Source: Curvularia sp. ZM96 (lineage: Eukaryota > Ascomycota > Dothideomycetes > Pleosporales > Pleosporaceae). Taken from it: DNA of 64,000 bases. How positions within the stretch are numbered: position 1 is the first letter of the stretch; the number at the start of each line of letters is the position of its first letter. Below are positions 13,062 to 23,486 of this stretch, piece by piece. A model generated the notes under the pieces. That model saw only the letters and a program-made list of their open reading frames with translations. It was not told where the DNA came from and ran no database searches. The DNA is taken from NCBI GenBank assembly GCA_022457065.1, contig JAJGBQ010000003.1, positions 3,286,001 to 3,350,000 on the forward strand, given 5' to 3'. Made by a program: the position numbers and the translations under genes.

Positions 13062-13147
13062 CATCTGACACACTCCTTCCCTGGGTTGTCATCCCAGCTC
13101 CCTTCACTCTTCCAGAGCACAGCTTGTCCCGGAGAGGATCAGTCAAG

Positions 13148-15037
13148 ATGCCGCGTCTCACGCAGTACAACTATGTCTTCGCCATTGGCACCTTCTTTGC
13201 CATGTTGGATGCCTACAACAACGGTGCCAGTACGTACCAAGCCCCTGGGTCACGCAAGTGGCACACTGCTAACCAGTTGAAGATGATGTTGCCAACGCGT
13301 GGGCTACTTCCGTCTCCTCACGCTCCGTCTCGTACCGCCAGGCTATGATTCTCGGTACCATCTTCGAAATGGTCGGTGCCATCACCGTCGGTGCCCGTAC
13401 CGCCGAGACTATCAAGAACGGCATCATTCCTACCGCTGCCTTCAAGGGAGACGCCGGTGTTCAGATGCTGGCCTTCACCTGCGCCCTCGCTGGTGCATCC
13501 CTTTGGGTCATGTGGTGCACAAAGCACTCCGCTCACGTCTCCTCGTCATACTCGCTCATTTCCTCAGTTGCTGGTGTTGGTGTCGCTGTCGCGGGTGCTT
13601 CCGAAGTCCAGTGGGGTTGGAACAAGGGCAAAGGTCTCGGGGCTATCTTCGCTGGTCTTGGAATGGCTCCTGTTGCCTCCGCATGCTTCGGTGCCATCAT
13701 CTTCATGTTGATCAAGCTGACTGTTCATCTCCGCAAAAACCCCATCCCATGGGCCATCTGGACCGCGCCTTTCTTCTTCCTGGTCGCCGGAACCATCTGT
13801 ACCCTCTCAGTCGTCTACAAGGGATCACCCAAGCTTGGTCTGAACAAGAAGCCAGCGTGGTATGTCGCCACCGTCACCATGTCCTGTGGTGTCGGCCTTG
13901 CCGTTCTGTCCTTCATCTTCTTTGTTCCCTACTTGCACGCCAAGGTCGTCAAGCGTGACGCCAACGTGCGCTGGTACCATGTCATTCAAGGCCCGCTTCT
14001 CTTCAAGCGTCCTGCGCAAGACAATGCCGATGCTGCTGTTGTCCCTGACTACGCTGTTGTGCAGGATGACGACGAGATCACACTCGAGAACAACAACAGC
14101 GACTCGGAGATCGGCAATGCTACTGGAGCTGAGAAGGGCGTTGTCGTTGACGAACAGCGCCGACTTACTTACAAGGAGCTCGTCGACCAAGGCCAAGAAC
14201 GTCTCCACGCCAAACTCAGGGCTAAGCGTGGTCCTCTCGGCTGGGCTATGCGTTACCTGCACGAGAACAAGATCGAAAGTGGCGAAATCTACGAGAAGAA
14301 GAACATGATCATCACTCTGAAGCGCATTCCGGCTATGATCGTGGTCGGCTGTCTTTATGGTATCAACTATGACATCCACGCTGCTCAAACTGGTATCCAC
14401 GGTACCCCGGAAGGAAAGCGCATGGAGCGTGTCTACAGCCATGCCAAGAAGTACCCCAACGAAGTCGAGCACACCTACTCTTTCGTCCAGGTTCTTACTG
14501 CCTGCACTGCCTCCTTCGCTCATGGTGCCAACGATATTGGTAACGCTGTTGGTCCCTGGGCTGTCATCTACAGTGCCTGGAGTACAGGTGAAGCTTCCAA
14601 GTCGAAAGCACCTGTTCCTCTCTGGCAGCTTGCTGTTCTCTCCGCGACCTTGTCTCTCGGTCTCATTACTTACGGCTACAACATCATGAAGGTCATGGGT
14701 AACAAGATCACTTACCACTCGCCTAGCAGAGGTATGTTCATGCGTCCCTCCATATCTCTCATCTCACGCGTACTGACTTTCAACAGGTTGCTCTATGGAA
14801 ATGGGTGCTGCACTGACTGTCCTCATCTTCTCGCAATACTCCCTTCCTGTTTCGACCTCGATGTGCATCACTGGAGCTACCGTGGGTGTCGGTCTCTGCA
14901 ACGGTACTTACAAGGCCGTCAACTGGCAGCGAGTAGCTCTCTTGGTCTTCTCTTGGATCATGACTATTCCCATTGCTGGCACCATTGGTGGCCTTTCTAT
15001 GGCTATCGTCCTCAATGCTCCTCACTTCTCAGCTTGA
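13148..15037 (+). CDS. Phosphate permease, PiT/PHO4 family (Pho89/PHO-4 type)
   Basis: This is a plasma-membrane cation/phosphate symporter of the PiT family, related to Neurospora PHO-4 and yeast Pho89, which take up phosphate with Na+ at high affinity. Three exons (13148-13229, 13283-14731, 14787-15037) give 593 residues. The duplicated PiT signature is present twice: GANDVANAWATSV, completed by the first splice, near residue 26, and GANDIGNAVGP near residue 441. Ten to twelve hydrophobic segments flank a long acidic cytosolic loop (roughly residues 250-350), as in family members. Start and stop fit the expected family length. Upstream PHO-box-like sites suggest induction under phosphate starvation. 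Nothing ties it functionally to the neighbouring BVMO and regulator genes. Confidence 0.93.
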
Positions 15038-15543
15038 GTCACTCAGGTTGTTGTTATTGTTTATTAAAACGGAAGCCTTCTGCTATATCACCCTCTTATA
15101 GAATTTGCACCACGACTAGCGTTTAATCAAAACTCCAAGACATGCGAGATATTCACAATGGTACACGTTAATCATACACTATGCTCAATATATAGCTTGA
15201 ATGGCGACATGATCAGCTTAATGCCACCAGGCCGGCCCAGAATGTCATCTTCAAAGTGTGTCCTAACAAATATCAACGGAAAATCTTGATTGATCACAGA
15301 TTGCCCAGCGCGTTGCCAAAAGACTGTTATTTGACCATTTCGTAATAACGCTCATAGTACTTGTACGTCAAATGCTTGGGTCGGTTACCAACACTCTGCT
15401 GGACTGTTGTCAGAGTGTCGCTAGAAACCGTGCCGTACGTTCGCTGCAAGGGTTATGTACCTAGCGCTACGCTAGGTGGGTAGCGCCGAAATGCCTTCTT
15501 TCCAGAAACGCGAGACGTCATCTTTGCATCTTTCACTAGGCCA
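15038..15543. other. Intergenic region
   Basis: This 506-base stretch has the permease 3' end and the promoter of the downstream regulator. I see no gene. Confidence 0.5.
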
Positions 15544-17551
15544 ATGAGTTATCAATGTTCTATTTGCGACAAGTCATACACTACAGCAAGCCACCTGGCC
15601 CGACACGCCGTCGCGCGTAAGTATTTCGCTCGCGCATTGTGTTGCCCTAAGAAGCTGACGAACCAATCAGATCAGCCAGACCGTCGTTTCAAGTGCCCAT
15701 TCTGCTCGAAGACCTACCTGCGACAGTTTGTTAATCATCACCGGCCAACCCAAATTGATGCTAACATGTTCACAGGGATGTTGCGCGTCGTCACTCGGAG
15801 AGATGTGCCAAGCGTCAGGGTCAGCCTATACCCAAATCGCAAGGCCGCGGACAACCCCGAAAGGCCTGCAAAAGATGTTCAGATGCCAAGATTGCGTGTG
15901 ATGGAAGAACCCCATGCGATCCCTGCGTGAGGATGGCAGCACCATGCTCGTACAGCCGCTTAGCAATTGGGTCCCAAATACCAACACCCTATATGACCAG
16001 AAGTAATACACCCCGGCTTCAAACCTTAAGCAACGCGGTCACAGCAACCAGAGCTGCTAGCAGAGTTCCATTCCTACTCAGCTACACGGCGGCTGAAGCC
16101 GGAAATCCAAATGACTTTGCGAAGGCCCTGGAAACACTCAGGAGCAACTCCGAAAGCGCAGTTCCGCAAGATGAGTCTCGTGCTGGCGATGAACCCGGTC
16201 ACTCCTTTCCAATGTTTGCACAATTGTTCGCAGCAGAACTCTTCCAGTTGGATGTACCACAAGGGACTTCAGGTGTGTTAGAGTTCCTCCCGCAACCCAC
16301 TCCAGATTGTCATACCCACGAAGATGTCCTTTACTCCCGCGCGTCTGATCTGGTCGTCTTACTCAAGCAAGGTGCTGAATCCTCACTGTTTCATGACGTT
16401 ATCACCAATCTTCTGACCCCTACCAACCTGGGGTTGTGTATAGAGAACTTCTTTCAGCATGCTTACAGACATGTACCAATCGTACACAAGCCGTCTTTTG
16501 CGGTCGCAAGCACGGAGCCTTTACTTCTCTTATCGATCTTCGTCGTAGGGGCCATCTGGTCATACCCTCAGGATACCTACTTTATGGTCCTTGACGTTAT
16601 TGAGCTTGTGGAACAATGTATCTTTGAGAGCTTGCTTTTCATGAACTTGCAGGATCCGGGAAGAAGCAGTCTTAATCCACGCTCGCCAGATGTTTTGTCT
16701 CTTCTTCAGGCTGCAACAATGATCGTATCAATCAGCTTTGCTCTACCCAGTGCAGGACATCGACAGCGCTTTCGAAATCAGAGGTTCACCGACTTAGTAT
16801 CAACCATGCGATTACTAAGAGCCGGAAGCGAGATGGCCAGCCATACATGGACTGATAGTAACTTCGAATGGACCGAATACATTATAAGCGAGACTTACAA
16901 TCGGTATGTGTTTTGTAGCATAGCTGGTTTTCTACCGCTGATTTATACGAAAGAGTGTTATACTACATCTACCTACTTGACTGCCACATTTCCACGCTTT
17001 ACGCTGTACTACCACGTATGTCAGTTCTAGAGATGCAGGCTTCTCTGCCTTCGAACGAATCCGCCTTCAGTGCTGAAAACGCGGAGACGTGTCAAGAGCA
17101 ACTGTCGAGCGATCTTGCGGCTCCGCAGTACAGTCTGGTCAAGCTGGTTCAAGAACTCATGGCAGTCGATCCCACGGGCCTGGAAACGTGTAGGCTGACT
17201 GCATTTCCGTTGTTTCTGACTATAGGAGGTAAAGAACTCTGACTTTCCGCAAAACTACTTGACTAACCCGTGGTGATAGCTTTACAAACTATGATTTTCA
17301 CAGCAAAGACTCAACTACTAGATACCTTCCAGTTAATCTGCTTCGAGCGGGCGCTGGCACGTTGGAAAGCAATCTGGGACAACTGCCAAGATATGCAAAG
17401 ACTATCAAAAGAAATTGGGTTCATGGTTCATGCGGAGGAGGTCTGGCTGTTGGCGCAAAAGGTTTTAAAGTCAGATGCATCAAGGTTGATCTCAAGATTT
17501 GGGGTAAATGATATGGCCCAAGTCAGGCAGTGGTTGGCTGAGCTTGATTGA
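15544..17551 (+). CDS. Transcription factor with C2H2 fingers plus Zn2Cys6 cluster
   Basis: This nuclear DNA-binding regulator combines two zinc-binding modules. Exon 1 encodes a C2H2 finger (CSICDKSYTTASHLARH). A second finger, CPFCSKTYLRQDVARRHSERC, is only complete after splicing out an intron near 15730-15776. It is followed directly by a Zn2Cys6 cluster with spacing C-x2-C-x6-C-x5-C-x2-C-x6-C (15865-15945). The remainder is a fungal middle-homology domain (PF04082-like) with NFFQHAYRHVPIVHKPSF and an ENFEWTEY-like segment. Further introns near 16902 and 17227 keep the frame open, and the C terminus is LAELD at 17551. The C2H2+Zn2Cys6 architecture is known in fungal activators but less common than Zn2Cys6 alone. 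Its position next to the PSST-like gene and two BVMOs makes it a candidate local regulator. Exact exon borders in the last third are less certain. Confidence 0.87.
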
Positions 17552-17657
17552 CAGACTCATGATGCGGAGATTTGCTGAGAAGGAGTAATCAGGACACAAT
17601 GCGGTCAATCTGACTGAGTATTGACAGTCAAAGCTGGGCCCGACAAGGGTTGCACGT

Positions 17658-17699
17658 CGGAGAAAACCCACTTTAAGGAACAGTCCGGAGAAAACCCAC
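17658..17699. repeat. Pair of 14-nt direct repeats, candidate operator
   Basis: CGGAGAAAACCCAC occurs at 17658-17671 and again at 17686-17699, with a 28-base period. The pair lies in the 287-base gap between the regulator gene and the PSST-like gene. Each copy begins with CGG, the triplet favoured by Zn2Cys6 proteins. An operator role is inference. Confidence 0.45.
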
Positions 17700-17838
17700 A
17701 GACTTATACTGCAAGCTTACTGGTTACTACGCACTAGTTACACCAATCAAGTTAGCGCCTTGCCCATTCATCTAGTAAACATCTATGTTATTGTACTGTC
17801 ATGTCTCGACAGGTTTGAGCACTTTAGATGCACTCATC

Positions 17839-18617
17839 ATGTTTCGATCGACCATACGGCACGGTAAGCCTGATCTTGGAGCCAATTTATGTGCTTCACT
17901 GACGTCTTCGCAGCCTCCCCAGGGCAACTTGCGCACCTACAACACATATTTTTGACGAAAGCTTCGCAAAGTCATCGCGCGATGTATCCGCTATCAACGC
18001 CACTTGATTGTTCTGCGAAAGGCTCACGGTCAATATCGATGGAAAAGAATTCACCTACATCTCTATCCAAAGAAAGACAAGCCACTGGTGTGGTACAATA
18101 CGCTTTGTAAGGGACTGAACATGGAATTTCGTGTGTGAGGTCACTGATAATTGACCCTACAATCAGAACGTCACTTGATTCCATTGTCAACTGGGCACGT
18201 CAGTCTTCCCTTTGGCCCTTGAGTTTCGGGCTGGCTTGCTGCAGTATAGAGATGATGCATGCCTCAATGCCGCGATACGACCAAGACCGACTAGGCATAA
18301 TCTTCCGCGCATCGCCACGACAGGCAGATGTCATGATCGTTGCGGGCACCCTTACCAACAAGATGGCACCAGCTCTGCGCATGTGCTACGATCAAATGCC
18401 AGATCCAAAGTGGGTAATCAGTATGGGCAGTTGCGCAAATAGCGGTGGATATTATCATTACAGTTACTCTGTGGTCCGAGGCGTTGATCGCATTGTTCCA
18501 GTCGACATCTATGTGCCCGGCTGTCCTCCAACGGCGGAGGCTCTACTATATGGAGTGTTTCAGTTGCAAAAGAAGATGAGAAAAACAAAAGTCACCCGTA
18601 TGTGGTATCGAAAGTAA
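17839..18617 (+). CDS. Complex I PSST/NDUFS7-like subunit, divergent copy
   Basis: This is a mitochondrial NADH:ubiquinone oxidoreductase subunit carrying Fe-S cluster N2, the last electron donor to quinone. Three exons (17839-17863, 17914-18106, 18167-18617) encode 222 residues. Residues 1-40 are rich in Arg/His/Ser and lack acidic residues, as in a matrix-targeting sequence. All four N2 ligand cysteines are present: C97-C98, C162 in GSC, and C192 in PGCPP. The body is close to canonical PSST (PRYDQDRLGIIFRASPRQ, AGTLTNKMAPALR) and ends KVTRMWYRK. It differs at usually invariant positions lining the quinone pocket: WPLSFGLACCSIE where WPMTFGLACCAVE is usual, and CANSGG where CANGGG is usual. 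The reading frame is intact. I suspect a paralogue rather than the housekeeping copy, but that needs the rest of the genome. Confidence 0.85.
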
Positions 18618-19381
18618 GAATACTGGTAGCTTCTTGATCATAGCATCATGGTAGAGGATTAGATATACAATATCAGAGAAGTAGATGCTAAAAGAAGCAC
18701 CAAAGGCCGTGGGAGAACTTGTGAGACGGATAGGGGTAAGCTTCTGCGCTAACGTCCGGGACGGGCCATTTCCGGATTCCGATCGCGACTTTTACTACCC
18801 TCTCCGCTCGGTGTACGTCAACAACCGACATCTCTACTAGTGTGTGTAATCGTTCTGGATCCTGTGCTCTCAATCATCGATGCGACCGTTTCTGGCCTCG
18901 TTAGTGGCCCGGCCACCCGGAGTGGACGGCATCTGGAGAATAAGACCGAGCTTGAGTCGTGACCTAGCGGTAGGGTTGTACCCGTAACTTGTCGGTTCCG
19001 GCTCATCAATTTGCCGTAAACACCGCCCTTACCTCTCACCAATGATAACAGCAAATTTCTGTTTCTATCTATCAATCCCTGATGTATTTCTTGTAGGATC
19101 AGCTTTCACTAGTCTGTTTGTAGAAATGTGTTCGTGTACTAGGTCTGATTTCAGCGAAGGGTAGATTGGAAAGTTTGACTCAGTACTAGATGGAAGCACC
19201 AATGAGAATTGTAGGTCTGTTATCTATCCTGGGGAAATTAAACAAAGATCATAGTACAAGAGCGAGGGATTTCTCTTCAAAACCTATGCAGAATCATCGG
19301 AGCGAGATCGAGATCACACTATCTTTCACATATTTTACCACTCCAAGATCACTATTCCATCTCTTCTTTCGACACAGAACA
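18618..19381. other. Intergenic region upstream of the second BVMO
   Basis: This 764-base stretch is presumably the promoter and leader of the BVMO gene. The frame stays open upstream of 19382 to an ATG at 19190, but the extra residues do not resemble the family. No other gene is seen. Confidence 0.5.
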
Positions 19382-21274
19382 ATGAAAGACATCATCGAGG
19401 ACAAGTATGCGGAGGAGCGCCAGAAGCGCCTTCGTCCTGAGGGGAATGCTCAGTATGTCGACTTACATTCCCCCGACTTAAAAGACCTTGCCAAAGATCC
19501 ATGGGCAGACCATGAGGCTCTAGCAAAGACAGATGGCCCGCTTCACGACGGCGATAATATCAAGTTCTTAATCACCGGCGCGGGCCACAACGGCATTCTC
19601 TTTGCCGCTCGCTTGATCGATGCCGGCTTCGACCCTAAGGATATCGTCCTCGTTGATGTTGCCGGCGGCTATGGGGGTACTTGGTACTGGAACCGTTACC
19701 CTGGGTTGATGTGCGATGTTGAAGGGTACTGTTACCTGCCATTGCTGGAGGAGACAGGCTACATACCCAAGCACAAGTATTCGTATGGCGCCGAGATACG
19801 GCACAATTGCAACTTGATCGCGGCTCGTTATAAGTTTCAGGGAATGTTCTGCACCAAAGTTGACAACTATGTTTGGGACAATACAAAGGGCTGCTGGATG
19901 GTCAACTTGACTCAGTCGTTGGGTCGCGTCCGTCCACCTACAAAACTCACTGTGAGAGCCCAGTTTGTCTTCGTCGCCGGAGGCATACTCGACACACCCA
20001 AGATTCCTAATGTACCGGGTTTCACTGAGTTCCGTAAGAATCGTCAGGTATTCCACACCTCCCGATGGAACTACACAATCACCGGCGGCAGTCAGGAGCA
20101 ACCTGCCATGACCAAACTCCAGGATAAGACTGTCGCCATCATTGGAACTGGAGCAACATCAATCCAAGCAGTACCTGAGCTTGCAAAGTGGGCGAAGCAT
20201 CTATTCGTCGTGCAACGAACGCCCTCGTACTGTGGAGAACGCGGGCAGAAAGCCACGACTGCGGAAGATTGGGCCAAGGTAGCGGACGGGCCTGGCTGGC
20301 AAGCTAGGAGATGCGCAAACCTAAACAGCTTCATCAGTGCCGAACCGGAGCCTGTGGATCTTGTCAACGATGGTTGGAGCCACAATCAAGCCCGCGCGGG
20401 TCTAATAGGAGGGTCCTGGACTGTCAATCCTGGCACAGAAGATGAACACATCAACAGACTGCTCGAAATGGATCGCCCTATTGCAGAAGAGCTCCGTACT
20501 CGTATCGACAAGGTTGTCAAAGACGCAGATGTGGCCGAGAAATTGAAGCCTTGGTACCCGGGGTGGTGCAAGAGACCCACCTTCAACGACGAATACCTCG
20601 AAAGTTTCAATCGGAGTAATGTCACTTTGCTAGACACAGACGGTAAAGGAATCGACGGCTTCACGGAGCGGGGCATCCTCATTGGTGGGCAGGAAATTGA
20701 GGTTGATGTATTGATTCTAGGCACAGGCTTCGTGGCAAGTTTTCAGCTTACTCCAAGCGGTCGTCTAGCCGCTCCCATCTTGGGGCGCGGCAGCCGGCCT
20801 ATCGATGACAAATGGCTTAGTTCCGACTTTGGCACTTTGTTCGGAACTTCCGTACACGGTTTCCCAAATCTGTTCGGTTTTCACAGCTCTGGCTCCGCCG
20901 GTTCGTACAACCAAACGTCCATGTATGACTGCGTCGCTCGTTTGACAGCCCACATCATCGCCGAGGCGTCGCGGCAGTCATCCGACCCCGAAAAACTTGT
21001 CATAGAGCCTTCAGTAGATGGGGAAGAAAAATGGACTTCTGAAGTCGCAAAGAGAGCAGCATGGTTCTCGGCTTTGACTATATGCACACCGTCATACTTC
21101 ACATCGGAGGGAAAGGCAACAGCCGCGCCCACATCACCCGAAGAAGCTATCTTGAAGGCCAAAAAGTCTACGTGGGGAGGTGGGTCATACGACTTCAATC
21201 GTATTGTCGAGGAGTACATGATGAGGACCGAAAACAAGCTCGAGGGTTTCTCAGTTCGAGAAGTTAGTGCATAG
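19382..21274 (+). CDS. Baeyer-Villiger monooxygenase, long type
   Basis: This 630-residue, single-exon FAD/NADPH monooxygenase belongs to the long BVMO group that includes steroid- and polyketide-modifying fungal enzymes. The chosen ATG at 19382 starts KDIIEDKYAEERQKRLRPEG, the usual N terminus of this group; an upstream in-frame ATG at 19190 adds 64 unconserved residues. The FAD motif is ITGAGHNGILFAARL, followed by GGYGGTWYWNRYPGLMCDVE, the PKHKYSYGAEIR block, the second Rossmann motif AIIGTGATSIQAVPELAK and LILGTGFVASF. The BVMO fingerprint is altered. HTSRWNY is present, but the preceding FxGxxxH is read as KNRQVFH, with Arg in place of the conserved Gly. The C terminus (NRIVEEYMMRTENKLEGF) matches the group. 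It lies 0.8 kb downstream of the PSST-like gene in the same orientation. Confidence 0.92.
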   Translation: MKDIIEDKYAEERQKRLRPEGNAQYVDLHSPDLKDLAKDPWADHEALAKTDGPLHDGDNIKFLITGAGHNGILFAARLIDAGFDPKDIVLVDVAGGYGGTWYWNRYPGLMCDVEGYCYLPLLEETGYIPKHKYSYGAEIRHNCNLIAARYKFQGMFCTKVDNYVWDNTKGCWMVNLTQSLGRVRPPTKLTVRAQFVFVAGGILDTPKIPNVPGFTEFRKNRQVFHTSRWNYTITGGSQEQPAMTKLQDKTVAIIGTGATSIQAVPELAKWAKHLFVVQRTPSYCGERGQKATTAEDWAKVADGPGWQARRCANLNSFISAEPEPVDLVNDGWSHNQARAGLIGGSWTVNPGTEDEHINRLLEMDRPIAEELRTRIDKVVKDADVAEKLKPWYPGWCKRPTFNDEYLESFNRSNVTLLDTDGKGIDGFTERGILIGGQEIEVDVLILGTGFVASFQLTPSGRLAAPILGRGSRPIDDKWLSSDFGTLFGTSVHGFPNLFGFHSSGSAGSYNQTSMYDCVARLTAHIIAEASRQSSDPEKLVIEPSVDGEEKWTSEVAKRAAWFSALTICTPSYFTSEGKATAAPTSPEEAILKAKKSTWGGGSYDFNRIVEEYMMRTENKLEGFSVREVSA

Positions 21275-21876
21275 ATTGGCTACGAGAGATTCAAAGGTGA
21301 ACTTTAGACTGTTTATTGTCCTAGCTACTTCATCAATGGTACTTTCTTTCAGAATTAATGCGACAAAATGATAAAATGGAAGATTAGGAGATTGAGTGCT
21401 GTGAGAATCTAGATCTAAGCTAGACGGGGATATCGATGGATGAGCCAAAGCCAAAATTACTAATTTCAAAAACAAACATGCTTTAGATATATGCTAGTGC
21501 TTACATATTGAGAGTCACAATACTTGGTGAATCGAATAAATGCGACATAAGGAGCTGGATCAGAATATGTAACATGTTCAACAAATGAGAGACGCGCATA
21601 ACGTACACCTACTTCGCACGTCCTTATCATCAGTTCTGTAGTAAGACTATATGATATTGTTTAATTCTTAATATAAAAGACAGATGATTATGTATCTACT
21701 TTGTGAACTAAGAATAACGAGATCCAACAAAAATGGCATGCTGCAGTAATCGTGAACGTAATGTAATTGTATTTGAATGTACGTCTCCCTACTAACACCA
21801 GATATTACATAGAAATCCAACAATTAATGCGGGAATTTTGCTGATTCAAAGGATGACAAGGTAGTATTAACAAGCT
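21275..21876. other. Convergent intergenic region
   Basis: This 602-base, A/T-rich-looking stretch lies between the convergent BVMO and CFEM-protein genes. No gene is seen. Confidence 0.5.
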
Positions 21877-23486
21877 CTATTTCAGTCCCATCTCAATGTT
21901 CTCGTACATTGCCTTCTCTTTAGTTGTTTGGGACATCATCGCCTGTGAGGAAACGAAGCTTGGTTTGGTATGCTGACTACTATGGTCAGGTGTGTACCAA
22001 ATACCAAGAATGCGTTTGCCTAGTAGATGGATCTGAGGGAAGCAAGTTACTGCAATACTCAAAAAGGCCTCAATTCCACACCATTTAACAACCTTAAGGA
22101 GGGTCCCTACAATCACGCACATTAGCAACAACCCACTCATAATAGAGTGTTACCTACATGTTTTGTTGTTGGTAAAATTAAAATTTAGAAGCATGATAAG
22201 CCTCACAATTCCGATACCCGTGATCCTGTGATTATTCAGTAAGGAATTGAGGTGATGATAGGGAGCAATCGTCAAGTTTAAACATACAGGAAACCGACGC
22301 TGAAAACAAGCAGCAATCCCAGCTTTCTTCGCAGTCTTAGTTCTAGGGACATGAGTTTTGGTATTGGCAACACCATAATGATGCCATCCAAAATGACGTT
22401 CGTGATACCAAATCCCCAGTTGAGATTGTCGCGTTCCACGCCATAGGTTATTTTGGTTGACTGTGTCGGAGGTCCTAGAAACTGTTCCCAGTTCCAGGCG
22501 ATTGGGAGGCATTGCAAGAGATGCGCCAGGAATATCGAGATCAATAGGCATACGCATATGCCAATGAACAGATAGATCAAAGTTCGAATCCGTCCAAGTG
22601 GGAATATTCGAAGGTAGAAAGTTAGGACGGTTATCTTCGTAAGGAAGGTAATGAGGACGTAGCCAAGCTCTTCAATAGTGTAGTACTGTCTGAATCAGCA
22701 CAGAACGTGGTTTGAGTTAATGAACCACATACTTTGATAGCAGTTGATACCTGTTGAGGGGTAAGCAGCCACATGTCTTGCCCAAAACCAGACTCTATAG
22801 CCAACATTATGACTGCAAAGTGGCCCGCGCCCACTAACTATTTTGTTATCAGTATTGCATCACGAAGCGAACAACTGCGGTTAACGAACCAAAAGAAGTG
22901 ACGCAAGCCAGTCATCGGCACCCCATTTAACGGAGAATGGGGGCAAGCGCGTGATGAACCGCAGAATCAACGCCAGCAAAGCGATAGCTGCAACAGCGAC
23001 CATCTCTTTCTTAAGTTGGGGACCTTCGTCTCGAATAGGACTATTACAGGTGCGATGATATTGGTAGAGGCCATCTAGTGCTTGCGTTAACACATTTCCA
23101 TTGTTGAAAAGAGAACTCAGACTCAGACAAACCATAGTAATCCAGGACGGTACAATACCACCCAAAACATGCATCAAAAGCGGTTTCCATTACTGGATAT
23201 GCGCAGTAACAAGTAGGGTCAAGAGGGCTGCATCCTGATACTTCCAGTTGTGCAAGAATGCAAAGTTTCTGAATGTACAGCCCATTAGCGTTCAGTTGAT
23301 ATGGCGCATGTCTGGCACGGAGATGCTTTGTAACCAAAGGTTGTCAAATGAACTTACAGAGCATGGAGCAATCTCATCAAAGAGACCGCCAACAGACACG
23401 TTGACAGGCCATTGGGTTCCTGGATCTTGGGCACATACACCAATGATCCAGCCTGCAAAGGCGACGAGGGACGCAAGTCGCACCAT
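21877..23486 (-). CDS. CFEM-domain, PTH11/SAT4-like seven-TM membrane protein
   Basis: This is a cell-surface protein of the fungal CFEM-receptor/PTH11-like group, implicated elsewhere in sensing surfaces or nutrients. ATG 23486 begins a signal peptide (MVRLASLVAFAGWIIGVCAQ). Splicing then builds an eight-cysteine CFEM module (APCS-KLC, SGCSPLDPTCYC, DACFGWYC and a Cys before NSPIRDEG). Seven hydrophobic segments follow, including AIALLALILRFITRL, WGADDWLASLLLV, GAGHFAVIMLAIESGFG, LGYVLITFLTKITVLTFYL, RTLIYLFIGICVCLLIS, ILDGIIMVLPIPKLM and GIEAFLSIAVTCFPQ. About six introns are needed. The last (donor near 22157, acceptor near 22110) keeps the frame by forming a Trp codon. The loop after WNWEQFLG is unusual for the family and lacks its normal cysteine. 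The C-terminal tail after GKRILGIW is short. Exon borders are my inference. Confidence 0.8.

Larger units (their letters stand above)
11066..13147. other. Intergenic region between BVMO and phosphate permease
   Basis: These 2.1 kb separate two divergently transcribed genes. The right 600 bases hold PHO-box-like sites and a TATA element (listed separately). No intact gene is visible. A 15-residue minus-strand patch around 11870-11930 faintly resembles a metal-hydrolase HxHLDK motif but is not supported by its surroundings. Confidence 0.5.

Noticed and set aside
19190..19381. Upstream in-frame ATG extending the second BVMO by 64 residues
   Set aside because: The extension is unlike family N termini, whereas ATG 19382 begins exactly at the conserved N-terminal block.
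22081..22200. Apparent frameshift near the end of the CFEM/PTH11-like gene
   Set aside because: Recounting the splice junction shows the intron forms a TGG codon and the frame continues, so the gene is intact.
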